From assembly GCF_004348545.1 (NCBI RefSeq), contig NZ_SMKL01000015.1, forward strand, positions 39,225 to 103,224: a stretch of DNA of 64,000 nt, given 5' to 3'. Positions 9,276 through 18,460 of the stretch are shown here, one piece after another. Source of the stretch: Jiangella ureilytica (GTDB lineage: Bacteria; Actinomycetota; Actinomycetes; Jiangellales; Jiangellaceae). The notes beneath the pieces are model-generated. The model had not been told where the DNA came from. It did no database searches and saw only the letters and a program-made list of their open reading frames with translations. Position numbers and translations under genes: made by a program. Every line of letters starts with the position of its first letter. The stretch's first letter is position 1.

Positions 9276-9980
9276 ATGGCGCTCTTCGGGCCCGCTCATG
9301 ACGCAACCCTCGCCGACAACTGCCTCGTGCGCAACGACTGGGTGTGTGGCGAGTACGTCCGCACCCGCCGCGACGACATCACCGAGGCGCTCGGCCAGCA
9401 CGTCACCATCACCGTGCTCTCCGTGGTCATCGGCTTCGCCGTGGCCCTGGTGCTGGCGGTGCTCGCCCGCCGGGTCGGCTGGCTGCGCGGCGCGATCCTC
9501 GGCACGTCGACGGCGCTGTACACCCTGCCGTCGCTGGCGATGTTCTCGCTGCTGCTGCCCTTCACCGGAATCTCCGCCACCACGGTCGTCATCGGGTTGG
9601 TGCTGTACTCGCTGACCATCCTGGTCAGGGGCATCCTGGCCGGCCTCGACGCCGTACCCGGCGACGTCCGCGAGGCGGCCGTAGGCATGGGATACGACGG
9701 CTTCCGGCTGCTGCGCAAGGTCGAGCTGCCGCTGGCCGTGCCGGCGATCTTCGCCTCGCTCCGGGTGGCGACGGTGTCGACCATCGCGCTGACGACGGTC
9801 GGCATGATCGTCAACCACGGCGGGCTGGGCAACCTCATCAACCGCGGCTTGAGCAGCAACTTCCACGCCGAGGTGCTGACGGCCTCGGTGCTCTGCGTGG
9901 TGCTGGCGCTGATCGCCGACGGACTGCTGCTCGGCCTGCAACGCGCGCTCACTCCCTGGCGACGGACGGTGACCGCATGA
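9276..9980 (+). CDS. Osmoprotectant ABC transporter permease (OpuCB-like)
   Basis: A 234-residue membrane protein with about 5-6 helices and the BPD_transp_1 domain. The EAA-like coupling loop VREAAVGMGYDGFRLLRKVELPLAVP lies at about 130-155, and the LTTVGMIVNHGGLGNLINRGL segment is typical of OpuC/ProW permeases. The N-terminus holds about 35 hydrophilic residues before the first helix. The stop overlaps the next permease's ATG (ATGA), so the two are translationally coupled and probably form a heterodimer. Confidence 0.93.
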   Translation: MALFGPAHDATLADNCLVRNDWVCGEYVRTRRDDITEALGQHVTITVLSVVIGFAVALVLAVLARRVGWLRGAILGTSTALYTLPSLAMFSLLLPFTGISATTVVIGLVLYSLTILVRGILAGLDAVPGDVREAAVGMGYDGFRLLRKVELPLAVPAIFASLRVATVSTIALTTVGMIVNHGGLGNLINRGLSSNFHAEVLTASVLCVVLALIADGLLLGLQRALTPWRRTVTA

Positions 9981-10714
9981 ACGGGCTGCTGGACGGCCTG
10001 ACCTGGCTGTTCGATCCGGACAACTGGTCCGGCCCCACGGGGGTGGCCACCCGGCTGGTCGAGCACTTGTGGATCAGCGGCGTGTCGGTGCTGCTCGCCT
10101 GCGCCGTCGCGCTGCCCGTCGGGCTCTGGCTCGGACACATGGGCCGGGGTGGGACGCTGGCCATCAACATCAGCAACATCGGCCGCGCGGTGCCCACCTT
10201 CGCGATCCTGGCGATGCTCTACATGACGCCGCTGGGCCTCTCGAACTGGACGACCATCATCGCGCTGGTGCTGTTCGGCATCCCACCGATCCTCACCAAC
10301 ACCTACGTCGGCATGCGCGAGGTCGACCGCGACGCCGTCGAGGCCGCCCGTGGCATGGGCATGAACGGCACCCAGCTGCTGCGCGGCGTCGAGCTGCCCC
10401 TGGCGACCCCGCTGATCATGGGCGGGGTGCGGCTGGCGACGGTGCAGATCGTCGCGACGGCGACCCTGGCCGCGGTGATCTCCGGCCCGGGCCTGGGCCG
10501 CATCATCACCAGCGGCTTCGGCCGCCAGGACGTGCCGCAGATCATCGGCGGCGCGATCATCGTCTGCGTGCTGGCCCTGGTGGTCGAGGGTCTGATGGCG
10601 TGGCTGCAGCGGGCCGTCGACCCCATGCGCGGGGCGCGGCGGCGCCGGGGGCCCCTACCCGATCGTGACCGGGGAATGCCGGTGATACGGGACGAGGTTG
10701 TCAGTGGCGCGTAG
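9977..10714 (+). CDS. Osmoprotectant ABC transporter permease (OpuCD-like)
   Basis: A 245-residue second permease with the BPD_transp_1 fold. The coupling loop VEAARGMGMNGTQLLRGVELPLATP and the ATLAAVISGPGLGRIITSGF segment match OpuC/YehY-type permeases. Its C-terminal 30 residues are basic and hydrophilic. It partners with the preceding permease and the divergent CBS-ATPase. A hairpin separates it from the binding-protein gene. Confidence 0.93.
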   Translation: MNGLLDGLTWLFDPDNWSGPTGVATRLVEHLWISGVSVLLACAVALPVGLWLGHMGRGGTLAINISNIGRAVPTFAILAMLYMTPLGLSNWTTIIALVLFGIPPILTNTYVGMREVDRDAVEAARGMGMNGTQLLRGVELPLATPLIMGGVRLATVQIVATATLAAVISGPGLGRIITSGFGRQDVPQIIGGAIIVCVLALVVEGLMAWLQRAVDPMRGARRRRGPLPDRDRGMPVIRDEVVSGA

Positions 10715-10762
10715 TTGAGTTGCTCTGAACGCGGGCGCTGTCCAGGTGCTCGCCGGACACGC

Positions 10763-10785
10763 GTGACGGCCGAAAGGGCCGTCAC
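10763..10785 (+). repeat. 9-bp stem-loop between permease and binding-protein genes
   Basis: GTGACGGCC, a 5-base GAAAG loop and GGCCGTCAC form a perfect hairpin 21 bases before the binding-protein start. No T-run follows. In transport operons such elements often adjust the ratio of binding protein to permease by attenuation or mRNA protection; that role is inferred here. Confidence 0.65.
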
Positions 10786-10806
10786 GGGACACAGAAGGTG
10801 ACACCG

Positions 10807-11808
10807 GTGAATGTCATGACCATGAGCAGACGTGCGGCCGTGCTGGCCGCCACGGCCGGCCTGGCGCTGTCGCTGACGGCGTGCGGCGGCGACGACGACC
10901 CGTTCGAAGAGGGCGAGGGCGGCGGCGACTCGACGGCCACTGAGGGCAGCGGAGGCGAGGGCGGCGGCGGTGAGCTCACCGTCGGCGGCGCCAACTTCAC
11001 CGAAATGCTGATCATGCAGGAGATGTACGCGGCGCTGCTCGAGAACGCCGGGTACACCGTCGACATCCAGTCCGTCGACGCGCGCGAGATCTACGAGCCG
11101 GCGCTCGAGAGCGGCGAGATCGACGTCGTCCCCGAGTACCTCGCCACGTTCGCCGAGTTCCTCAACGGCGCCATCAACGGTCCCGACGCGCCGTCCAGCG
11201 CGCCCGTCGCCACCTCCGACGCGCAGGAGACGGCCGACGCCGCCCGTCCGCTGGCCGAGCAGCGCGGGCTGACCCTCCTCGACCCGGCCGAGGCGGCCAG
11301 CCAGAACGCGTTCGCCGTCACCCGGCAGTTCGCCGACGAGAACGGCCTCACCACGCTGTCCGACCTCGGCGCGCTGGGCCAGCCCATCACGCTGGCCGCG
11401 GTCGAGGAGTGCCCCGACCGCCCGTTCTGCGAGCCGGGCCTCGAGTCGGTCTACGGCCTCGACATCGTCGACCCGCCGCTGGCCACCGGGTTCAGCACCA
11501 GCGAGACCAAGCAGGCGGTCCAGCGTGGCGACGCGCAGCTGGGTCTGGTCGGCACCACCGACGGCACGCTCGACCAGTTCGACCTGGTGACGCTCGAGGA
11601 CGACCAGGGCCTGCAGGCGGCGGACAACCTCGTGCCGGTCGTCAACACCGAGACTGCGGGCGACCCCGCCATCGCCGAGGTGCTCAACCAGCTGGCCGAC
11701 GTGCTCACCACCGAGGACCTCGCCACGATGAACGCGCAGGTCGACGCCGAGCGGCAGCAGGCCGCCGACGTCGCGCAGGCATACCTCGAGGAGAAGGGGC
11801 TGCTCTGA
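10807..11808 (+). CDS. Osmoprotectant-binding lipoprotein (ProX/OpuCC-like)
   Basis: A 333-residue substrate-binding lipoprotein. The signal sequence SRRAAVLAATAGLALSLTAC ends in lipobox LTAC and is followed by an acidic, Gly/Ser-rich linker. The mature domain begins LTVGGANFTEMLIMQEMYAA, the start typical of the OpuAC family for quaternary amines. GTG 10807 has an AAGG 8 bases upstream; GTG 10798 and ATG 10816 or 10822 are in-frame alternatives and leave the signal intact. It delivers the osmolyte to the two permeases encoded upstream. Confidence 0.92.
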   Translation: MNVMTMSRRAAVLAATAGLALSLTACGGDDDPFEEGEGGGDSTATEGSGGEGGGGELTVGGANFTEMLIMQEMYAALLENAGYTVDIQSVDAREIYEPALESGEIDVVPEYLATFAEFLNGAINGPDAPSSAPVATSDAQETADAARPLAEQRGLTLLDPAEAASQNAFAVTRQFADENGLTTLSDLGALGQPITLAAVEECPDRPFCEPGLESVYGLDIVDPPLATGFSTSETKQAVQRGDAQLGLVGTTDGTLDQFDLVTLEDDQGLQAADNLVPVVNTETAGDPAIAEVLNQLADVLTTEDLATMNAQVDAERQQAADVAQAYLEEKGLL

Positions 11809-12434
11809 CCCCGATCAGCGCGCTCGACGTCCTCGACTGGCGGCGCCGGGTCCACGCGCTCTACGCCCGCGTGCGGGCCGAGAGCGAGGCGGACCCGGCG
11901 CGCGCCCACGAGATCTGGGTCGCCGGCCGAGACGAGCTGGTCCGCAGCCATCCCGCGTCACCCGTCCCGCCCGAGGCGCGCGACGGGTACGCGGGGCTGC
12001 GGCACGCTCCCTACGATCCGAGCCTGCGGTTCGTGCTGCCGGTCGACCCCGACGTCGAGCCGCAGCGGCTCGAGGTCCCCACGGCCACCGACGGCGTGGT
12101 CCCGTTCGAGCTGGTCGGGCGGCTGCACCTGCCGCTGGGCGACCTCGACGTGTGGTGGCTCGACTCCTACGGCGGCGGGATCTTCGTGCCGATCAAGGAC
12201 GCCTCCGCCGGCCGGGTGACGTACGGCGGCGGGCGCTACCTGCTCGACACCGTGAAGGGCGCCGACCTCGGCGGCTCGGTGCACGACGGCCTGGTCATCG
12301 ATCTCAACTTCGCCTACAACCCGTCCTGCGCCTACGACCCCGCCTGGACCTGCCCGCTCGCCCCGCCCGGCAACACCCTGGGCGTCGAGGTGGCGGCCGG
12401 CGAGTACGTGCCGCCCGGACATCCCGGCCACTGA
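11805..12434 (+). CDS. DUF1684 domain protein
   Basis: A 209-residue soluble protein of the DUF1684 family. Visible landmarks are LDWRRRVHALYARVRAE, RFVLPVDP, YGGGRYLLDTVKGAD and the C-terminal YNPSCAYDPAWTCPLAPPGN, whose conserved Tyr/Cys/Asn pattern defines the family. Biochemical function is unknown. The first in-frame GTG (about 11871) would cut the conserved first helix, so I place the start at a CTG overlapping the preceding stop (CTGA). That start is unusual and uncertain. Confidence 0.78.
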   Translation: MTPISALDVLDWRRRVHALYARVRAESEADPARAHEIWVAGRDELVRSHPASPVPPEARDGYAGLRHAPYDPSLRFVLPVDPDVEPQRLEVPTATDGVVPFELVGRLHLPLGDLDVWWLDSYGGGIFVPIKDASAGRVTYGGGRYLLDTVKGADLGGSVHDGLVIDLNFAYNPSCAYDPAWTCPLAPPGNTLGVEVAAGEYVPPGHPGH

Positions 12435-12499
12435 TCGCAAGCGGCCCGGGTACGCTCGGCGTCGCGGGCGCAAGGGATCGTTCTGGCGAGGTGGGCGGC

Positions 12500-13132
12500 A
12501 TGCGAGTGCGAGCACTCGCCGCCGGTGTGGCGGTGTCGGTCCTGGCTGTGTCGATCGTGCTGGCGGGCTGCGAGGCGGGCGGCGGCGACGAGCCGGCCGG
12601 ACTCGACGGCCCGGCGAACACCGCGACGGGCTCGGCACCGTCGGTTGACGACACGGCTCCGCCCGGGCCGTCGGGTGAGCCGACGGATCAGCCGGCCGAG
12701 GACTGGGCCGTCGAGGTCGGCGGCGAGCCGCCCGAGGCAGCGGCCGACCTCGCGGTCTACGAGGCCTACCTCCGCTACTGGCGGGCCGACCTCGAGGCGC
12801 TGAGCATCCCCGACCCCGCCCACCAGCCGTTCCTCGACGCCACGATCGACCCGCAGCGCCAGCGCGTGGTGTCGGTGGCGCAGCAGCTGCTCGCCCAGGA
12901 CCACCGCACCATCGGCACCCTGCGCATCGAGCCGTTCGTGGTCTCGGTCAGCGGCCCGGCCGCCGCGGTCCAGGACTGCATGGACGGCCGCCAGACCTAC
13001 GACGTCGACGCCGCGGGCGCCGAGGTGCCGGACAGCCGGGGCGACCTCATCCCGGTGCTGGTGCAGCTGGCGCAGGAAGGGGGCCGCTGGGTGGTCGCCG
13101 ACGTCCAGCAAGCCGAGCACGACTGCGGTTGA
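12500..13132 (+). CDS. Lipoprotein of unknown function
   Basis: A 210-residue exported lipoprotein. The signal peptide has Arg residues, a hydrophobic core and lipobox LAGC at about residue 24, followed by a low-complexity Gly/Pro/Thr/Asp linker to about 70. The globular part (about 75-210) contains a YEAYLRYW helix, a Cys pair and a VSGPAAAVQDCMDG strand, reminiscent of NTF2-like lipoproteins common in actinobacteria; that link is tentative. An in-frame GTG at 12491 is an alternative start. A TACGCT -10-like box lies about 45 bases upstream. Confidence 0.75.
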   Translation: MRVRALAAGVAVSVLAVSIVLAGCEAGGGDEPAGLDGPANTATGSAPSVDDTAPPGPSGEPTDQPAEDWAVEVGGEPPEAAADLAVYEAYLRYWRADLEALSIPDPAHQPFLDATIDPQRQRVVSVAQQLLAQDHRTIGTLRIEPFVVSVSGPAAAVQDCMDGRQTYDVDAAGAEVPDSRGDLIPVLVQLAQEGGRWVVADVQQAEHDCG

Positions 13133-13205
13133 CAGCAGCGTCGCCGGCAGCCACGGTACACTCGACTCAGCAACGGGCACACGGGCGACACCTCAGGAGA
13201 CGACG

Positions 13206-14249
13206 GTGCGACGCGTACCCACGCCTTTGCTCGCCGGCTTGGCGGCCGGCTCTCTGTGCCTTCTCGTCACGGTTCCCGCGCATGCCGGCGTCGGCGACGA
13301 CCAGGTGGGCGGCGACGCCGGCGACGGCCAGCTGACCGCGGTGGCGGTCTCCCTCAGCGGCAACGGCCTGGGTGGCGGTGACGGCTCCGGCGGCAGCGGT
13401 GGCGGCGTCTCCGTCAGCGTCGAGGTACCGTCGCCGTGCTACTGGGAGGTCATGGAGTTCGCCACCGGCGAATGGGCCTACCAGAACTGGGCGCTCGAGT
13501 ACGACGAGCTCGACGACCCGGTCGGGCCGGGTTACGACCAGACCTTCGTGTATCCGCCGCTCGAAGAGATCGAGGCGCACCGCGACGAGCCGGGGCACTG
13601 GGCGTTCGGCACGCTGCTCAACGTCGACGGCGACTTCGACGCCGCCGGCGAGTGCTTCGACCAGTTGGTCGCCGCCAACGGCGGCGCGCACACCGTCTGG
13701 GTGGCCGAGGGCACCACGCCGCCGCAGCCGCCGCCTCCGCCGGTCCCGCCGGAGATGCTGGCCGAGGTCGCGTTCGAGCATCTCGCGCTCCCGGCGCCCG
13801 ACACCGTTCGCAGCCCGGTCGCCGACTCCTACGTCAACCTGCCCACCTGGTTCTGGGTGGCGCCCGGCGACGGTCCGCGCGACGGCTTCGTCCAGCTCGA
13901 GGTCACGGCCACGGCGGGCGACAACTCCGCCACCGTCGTCGCCGACCCCGACCGCCTTTCGGTGCGCTCGTCCGGCGGCCCGTCGGTGGGCTGCACCGCG
14001 GAACAGGCGCGCACGTCCTACGCGTCCGGCACCCCCGAGTCCGCCGGCTGCAGCATGACGCACCCGCGATCGTCGGCCCGGGCGCCAGGGCTCGCCTACA
14101 CCGTCACCGCCACCGGCGCCTACGTCGCGTCCTGGTCCGGCCAGGAGGGCGGCACCCCGGTCGCGGGCGGTGCGCTGGGCACCGTGGTCTCGCCGGCGAC
14201 GTCCATCGACCTGCCGGTCGCCGAGGTCCAGACCGTCGTCGTCCGCTGA
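13206..14249 (+). CDS. Secreted protein of unknown function
   Basis: A 347-residue exported protein. It has a Sec signal peptide with likely cleavage after VPAHA (about residue 26), then a Gly/Ser/Asp-rich spacer and a Cys-containing domain that starts PCYWEVMEFATGEWAY. A run of prolines (PPQPPPPPVPPEM) splits the protein. The C-terminal half has strand-rich sequence and a final Val-rich end. Actinobacteria encode similar secreted proteins, often annotated hypothetical. A TACACT box at about 13157 and an AGGAG site precede the GTG start. Confidence 0.72.
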   Translation: MRRVPTPLLAGLAAGSLCLLVTVPAHAGVGDDQVGGDAGDGQLTAVAVSLSGNGLGGGDGSGGSGGGVSVSVEVPSPCYWEVMEFATGEWAYQNWALEYDELDDPVGPGYDQTFVYPPLEEIEAHRDEPGHWAFGTLLNVDGDFDAAGECFDQLVAANGGAHTVWVAEGTTPPQPPPPPVPPEMLAEVAFEHLALPAPDTVRSPVADSYVNLPTWFWVAPGDGPRDGFVQLEVTATAGDNSATVVADPDRLSVRSSGGPSVGCTAEQARTSYASGTPESAGCSMTHPRSSARAPGLAYTVTATGAYVASWSGQEGGTPVAGGALGTVVSPATSIDLPVAEVQTVVVR

Positions 14250-14278
14250 GTCTCGCGGCCCGGCGCCCGGGCGCGAGG

Positions 14279-14284
14279 TAGCCT
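14279..14284 (+). promoter_or_regulatory. -10 box TAGCCT for PH-domain gene pair
   Basis: TAGCCT is 7 bases before the GTG at 14292, consistent with a leaderless transcript for the two PH-domain genes and perhaps panD behind them. Confidence 0.55.
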
Positions 14285-14291
14285 CGACGCC

Positions 14292-14786
14292 GTGGACCAG
14301 GACCAGCTCTTCGCGCCGCCCGGCGAGGCGTGGCAGCAGGTGTCGCGCAAGCTCGTGAGCCTGCGCCGGCTGGTGCTGCTGGTCTCGGTGACCGTGTGCA
14401 CCGCCGTCGTCGCCGTCGTGCTCGGGCTGATCTTCGGGCTTCCTGCGGTGCTGATCGCCGTCGGCGCCGGGCTGGTCGCGCTGGTGTGGGGCCTGTGGCT
14501 CATTCCGCGCAACTGGCGGGCCTGGGGCTACGCCGAGCGGCTCGACGACCTGCTGGTCACCCACGGCGTCATGTTCCGGCGGCTGACGGTGGTGCCGTAC
14601 GGCCGCATGCAGTTCGTCGACGTCGCCTCGGGGCCACTCGAGCGGCGGTACGGGCTGGCCACCGTCCAGCTGCACACCGCGTCGCCGGCCACCGACGCGA
14701 AGATTCCCGGCCTTCCGGCCGCCGAGGCCGCGCGGCTGCGCGACCGGCTGTCGGCGCTCGGTGAGGCCCAGGCGGCCGGTCTGTGA
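14292..14786 (+). CDS. Bacterial PH-domain membrane protein (YdbS-like)
   Basis: A 164-residue protein with two adjacent membrane helices (about 28-48 and 53-73) followed by one bacterial PH domain (bPH2): DLLVTHGVMFRRLTVVPYGRMQFVDV, then LERRYGLATVQLHTA. This is the YdbS architecture. The stop overlaps the GTG of the larger PH protein (GTGA), so the two proteins are probably made together and act as a membrane complex. Function is unknown in this lineage. Confidence 0.88.
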   Translation: MDQDQLFAPPGEAWQQVSRKLVSLRRLVLLVSVTVCTAVVAVVLGLIFGLPAVLIAVGAGLVALVWGLWLIPRNWRAWGYAERLDDLLVTHGVMFRRLTVVPYGRMQFVDVASGPLERRYGLATVQLHTASPATDAKIPGLPAAEAARLRDRLSALGEAQAAGL

Positions 14787-16228
14787 CCAGTGCGCCCGGG
14801 AGCGAGGCCGAGGGCGCCAAGGCCGCCCGGGTCGACCCCACTCCCGACCACTTCCGCCGGCTGCACCCGCTGACGCCCCTGCTGCGCGGCTGGGCGTTCC
14901 TGGCCGCGGCCATCGCGTTCGGCGGGCAGGATGCGCTGCGCTCGGGCGAGATGGGCCGGTTCGGGCTCACGGTGCTGGCCATCGCGATCATCGGCATGAT
15001 CACCGGGCTGATGTCGTGGTGGTTCACCCGCTACGGCTTCGACGGCGGCGCGCTGCGCATCGACTCCGGGGTGCTGAACCGCCGGTCGCGCCGGGTCCGG
15101 CTGGACCGCCTGCAGGCCGTCGACATCAACCGCCCGCTGGCCGGCCGCCTGCTCGGCGTCTCGGAGCTGCGGCTCGAGGTGGCCGGCGGCGGCAAGGCCG
15201 AGGCGCCGCTGCAGTACCTCGCCGTCGACGACGCCGTCCGGCTGCGCGCCGAGCTGCTGGCCCGCGCCGCCGGCATCGACGCCGACACCCCCGAGGCGCC
15301 GGAGCGGGTGGTCCACGAGGTGCCGCTGGACCGCCTGATCTGGTCGACGGTGCTGTCCGGCGCGTTCATCACCGGTGTGGTGTTCATCGTCGGCATCGCC
15401 ATCGCGTTCCTCTTCTTCCGCGACAGCAACGTGACGTTCGGCGTGCTGTCGTCGATGGTGCCCGGCATCATCGCCATCGGTGCGGCGCTGTGGGCGCAGC
15501 TCGGCCGCAACTTCGCCTTCGTCCTGGCCGAGTCGCCCGACGGCTACCGCATCCGCAAGGGCCTGCTCGACACCCAGCACCAGACCGTCCCGCCGGGCCG
15601 GGTGCAGGGAGTAGCCATGCGCCAGCCGTTGTTGTGGAGGGGGAAGGGCTGGGTGCGACTGGACGTGGACGTGGCGGGATACAGCGGCGAGTCGGGCGAG
15701 GACAGCCAGCGCACCTCCACACTGCTGCCGGTGGCGACCTACGACGAGGCGGCCGAGGTGCTGCGGCACGTGCTGCCCGGCACCGACCCGCTGTCGGTGC
15801 CGCTGAGCTACGCGCCACGACCGGCCCGCTGGCTGCGCCCGTTCGGCTGGAAGCGGCTGGCCTACGGCGTCGACGAGCACGTCGTCGTCGTGCGCGAGGG
15901 CGTGCTGAGCCGGGCCATCACCACCGTCCCGCACGCCAAGACGCAGAGCGTGCGGGTCGTGCAAGGACCGCTGCAACGCCGGCTCGGCCTGGCCTCGGTG
16001 GCGGTCGACACCACCCCCGGCCCGGTCGACGCCGTCATCCGGCACCGGTACGCCGCCGAGGCCCGCACCATCGTCGAAGAGCAGGCCGAACGGGCTCGAC
16101 TGGCACGCAAGGCCGATGTTCCAGAACAATGGATGGCGAGGTACCGGCAGCAGTCGGCACCCGCACCCGCAGGCGACGCCGACGGTGACGGCCCACCGGC
16201 CGCATCGAGCGAGCGAGACCAGGAGTAG
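14783..16228 (+). CDS. Membrane protein with multiple bacterial PH domains (YdbT-like)
   Basis: A 481-residue partner of the preceding protein. Helix pairs at about 35-80 and 185-240 alternate with bPH2 domains: [20 protein letters not shown] (about 90-170), the [20 protein letters not shown] region (about 255-330), and a third, [19 protein letters not shown] (about 375-450). The C-terminal tail is charged. YdbS/YdbT pairs confer resistance to certain bacteriocins in Bacillus; whether that holds here is unknown. It is followed after 4 bases by panD. Confidence 0.88.
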   Translation: MTSAPGSEAEGAKAARVDPTPDHFRRLHPLTPLLRGWAFLAAAIAFGGQDALRSGEMGRFGLTVLAIAIIGMITGLMSWWFTRYGFDGGALRIDSGVLNRRSRRVRLDRLQAVDINRPLAGRLLGVSELRLEVAGGGKAEAPLQYLAVDDAVRLRAELLARAAGIDADTPEAPERVVHEVPLDRLIWSTVLSGAFITGVVFIVGIAIAFLFFRDSNVTFGVLSSMVPGIIAIGAALWAQLGRNFAFVLAESPDGYRIRKGLLDTQHQTVPPGRVQGVAMRQPLLWRGKGWVRLDVDVAGYSGESGEDSQRTSTLLPVATYDEAAEVLRHVLPGTDPLSVPLSYAPRPARWLRPFGWKRLAYGVDEHVVVVREGVLSRAITTVPHAKTQSVRVVQGPLQRRLGLASVAVDTTPGPVDAVIRHRYAAEARTIVEEQAERARLARKADVPEQWMARYRQQSAPAPAGDADGDGPPAASSERDQE

Positions 16229-16232
16229 ACGC

Positions 16233-16703
16233 GTGTTCCGCACCATGATGAAGGGCAAGATCCACCGCGCCACCGTGACGCAGGCCGACCTCCACTATGT
16301 GGGATCGGTCACGGTCGACGAGGACCTCCTCGACGCCGCCGACCTCCTTCCCGGCGAGCAGGTCGACATCGTCGACATCACCAACGGCGCCCGGCTCACC
16401 ACCTACGCCATCGCCGGCCCGCGCGGGTCCGGCGTCATCGGCATCAACGGCGCCGCCGCCCGGCTGGTCCAGCCCGGCGACCTCGTCATCCTCATCAGCT
16501 ACGCGCTGGTCGACGACGCCGAGGCGCGCCGCCTGCGGCCGCGGGTGGTGCACGTCGACTCCGCCAACCGCATCGTCGGCACCGGCCACGACGCCGCCGA
16601 GCCGGTCCCGGGCGACCCCGCCCTGTTGCGCGGCGACACGGCCACATCGGAGACCGACGTCGAACCTCGCGGTCGTCGGCTGCCAACCGTCGCCGCCGGC
16701 TGA
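16233..16703 (+). CDS. panD: Aspartate 1-decarboxylase
   Basis: PanD makes beta-alanine from L-aspartate for pantothenate synthesis. The proenzyme self-cleaves between Gly24 and Ser25 to create a pyruvoyl cofactor; that site is visible in [12 protein letters not shown]. Also seen are [33 protein letters not shown] and [11 protein letters not shown]. At 156 residues it is longer than usual because of about 25 extra C-terminal residues. It starts 4 bases after the PH gene and lies 18 kb from panC, whereas the two genes are close together in mycobacteria. Confidence 0.95.
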   Translation: MFRTMMKGKIHRATVTQADLHYVGSVTVDEDLLDAADLLPGEQVDIVDITNGARLTTYAIAGPRGSGVIGINGAAARLVQPGDLVILISYALVDDAEARRLRPRVVHVDSANRIVGTGHDAAEPVPGDPALLRGDTATSETDVEPRGRRLPTVAAG

Positions 16704-16762
16704 CGCGCCGGTCGCCCCGGGGGTGCCGCACGCGCCCGCGCGACGCGAGGCATGATGGGCCG

Positions 16763-18448
16763 GTGCCCCACCACGACGCCGACACCCCCCGCGCCATCGC
16801 CGACCGCTACGTCGAGACCATCGCCGACCTGGACCCGATCGTCGGCACGGCGCTGGGCATCAGGCCCGGCGCCGACGCGATGCCCGACCTGTCGCCCGAG
16901 GGCCAGGGGGCCGTGGCCTCGGCAGCCCGGGCCACGCTGGCCGAGCTCGACGCCGCCGAGGCGGCCGCCGCGGGCAACGGCGGTCTGCCGGCGCAGGAGC
17001 GACGGGCCGCCCGGCTGCTCCGTGAGCGGCTGACGGCGTCGCTGGCGGTGCACGACGCCGGTGAGGGGCTGCGCGAGCTCAGCAACATCCTCACCCCGGT
17101 GCAGTCGCTGCGGGCGATCTTCCAGATCATGCCGACCGAGACCGACGACGACTGGGCGGTCGTCGGGCGCCGGCTGCGCAACGTGCCCGGTGCCGCGCAG
17201 GGGTTCCGGGCCGCGCTCGAGGAGGGCGACCGGCAGGGGCAGTACGCCGCGCCGCGCCAGGTCGACGCCGTCGTCGAGCAGCTCGGCACCTGGCTGTCGT
17301 CGGACTGGTACACCGCGTTCGCCGGCCGGGGCCCAGAGGCGCAGCGCGCCGAGCTGACCGAGGCGGCCGCCGCGGCCACCGCCGGGGTGGCGGAGCTGCG
17401 CGACTATCTGGCCACGACCTACCGCCCGGCCAGCGAGGGCACGCCCGACGGCGTCGGGCGCGAGCGGTACGCGCTGCTGGCCCGCCGCTGGACCGGCGCC
17501 GACCTCGACCTCGAGGACGCCTACGCCTACGGCTGGTCCGAGTTCCACCGCATCGGCGACGAGATGAAGCGGGCCGCCGACGCCGTCCTGCCCGGCCACA
17601 CGCCGCTGGCCGTCATGCGCCACCTCGACGAGCACGGCGAGGCGATCGAGGGCGTCGACGAGATCCGCGACTGGCTGCAGAACCTCATGAACGAGGCGAT
17701 GACCGACCTCGACGGTACCCACGTCGACCTCGCGGAGCCGATCCGGCACGTCGAGGCGATGATCGCGCCGCCGGGCAGCGCCGCCGCGCCGTACTACACC
17801 CGTCCGTCGCTCGACTTCAGCCGGCCCGGCCGCACCTGGCTGCCGACGCTCGGCGAGACCCGGTTCCCGGTGTGGGGGCTGGTCAGCACCTGGTACCACG
17901 AGGGCGTCCCGGGCCACCACCTGCAGCTGGCCCAGTGGGTGCACGTGGCCGACCAGCTGTCGCGCTACCAGGTCAGCCTCGGCTCGGTGAGCGCGACCAC
18001 CGAGGGCTGGGCGCTCTACGCCGAGCGGCTCATGGACGAGCTGGGCTACCTCACCGACCCGGCCTACCGGCTGGGCTACCTCGACGCGCAGATCATGCGG
18101 GCCATCCGGATCATCATCGACATCGGCATGCACCTGCGCCTGCGCATCCCCGGCGACGAGACGTTCCACCCCGGCGAGGTGTGGACGCCGGAGCTGGCCC
18201 GCGAGTTCTTCGGCGCGTTCAACGGCCGCGACCCCGCCTTCCTCGACTCCGAGATCATCCGCTACCTGGGCGTGCCCGGCCAGGCCATCAGCTACAAGCT
18301 GGGCGAGCGAGCCTGGCTGGCCGGCCGCGACGCCGCGCGGGCGAACCAGGGCGCCGGCTTCGACCTCAAGGCCTGGCACATGGCCGCGCTCTCGATGGGA
18401 TCGCTCGGTCTCGACGACCTCACCGACGAGCTGGCCCGGCTGCCGTGA
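16763..18448 (+). CDS. DUF885 family metallohydrolase/peptidase-like protein
   Basis: A 561-residue cytosolic protein of the DUF885 family. The putative zinc site WYHEGVPGHHLQLAQWVHV (about residues 375-393) matches the HExxxGHH-type motif, and EGWALYAERLMDELGY about 40 residues later supplies the usual third acidic ligand. The substrate is unknown, though family members resemble M3/M32-like peptidases. No signal peptide is seen. The GTG start at 16763 lies 6 bases after a CATGAT box, suggesting a leaderless message. Confidence 0.88.
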   Translation: MPHHDADTPRAIADRYVETIADLDPIVGTALGIRPGADAMPDLSPEGQGAVASAARATLAELDAAEAAAAGNGGLPAQERRAARLLRERLTASLAVHDAGEGLRELSNILTPVQSLRAIFQIMPTETDDDWAVVGRRLRNVPGAAQGFRAALEEGDRQGQYAAPRQVDAVVEQLGTWLSSDWYTAFAGRGPEAQRAELTEAAAAATAGVAELRDYLATTYRPASEGTPDGVGRERYALLARRWTGADLDLEDAYAYGWSEFHRIGDEMKRAADAVLPGHTPLAVMRHLDEHGEAIEGVDEIRDWLQNLMNEAMTDLDGTHVDLAEPIRHVEAMIAPPGSAAAPYYTRPSLDFSRPGRTWLPTLGETRFPVWGLVSTWYHEGVPGHHLQLAQWVHVADQLSRYQVSLGSVSATTEGWALYAERLMDELGYLTDPAYRLGYLDAQIMRAIRIIIDIGMHLRLRIPGDETFHPGEVWTPELAREFFGAFNGRDPAFLDSEIIRYLGVPGQAISYKLGERAWLAGRDAARANQGAGFDLKAWHMAALSMGSLGLDDLTDELARLP

Positions 18449-18460
18449 CGGGCTGACGCC

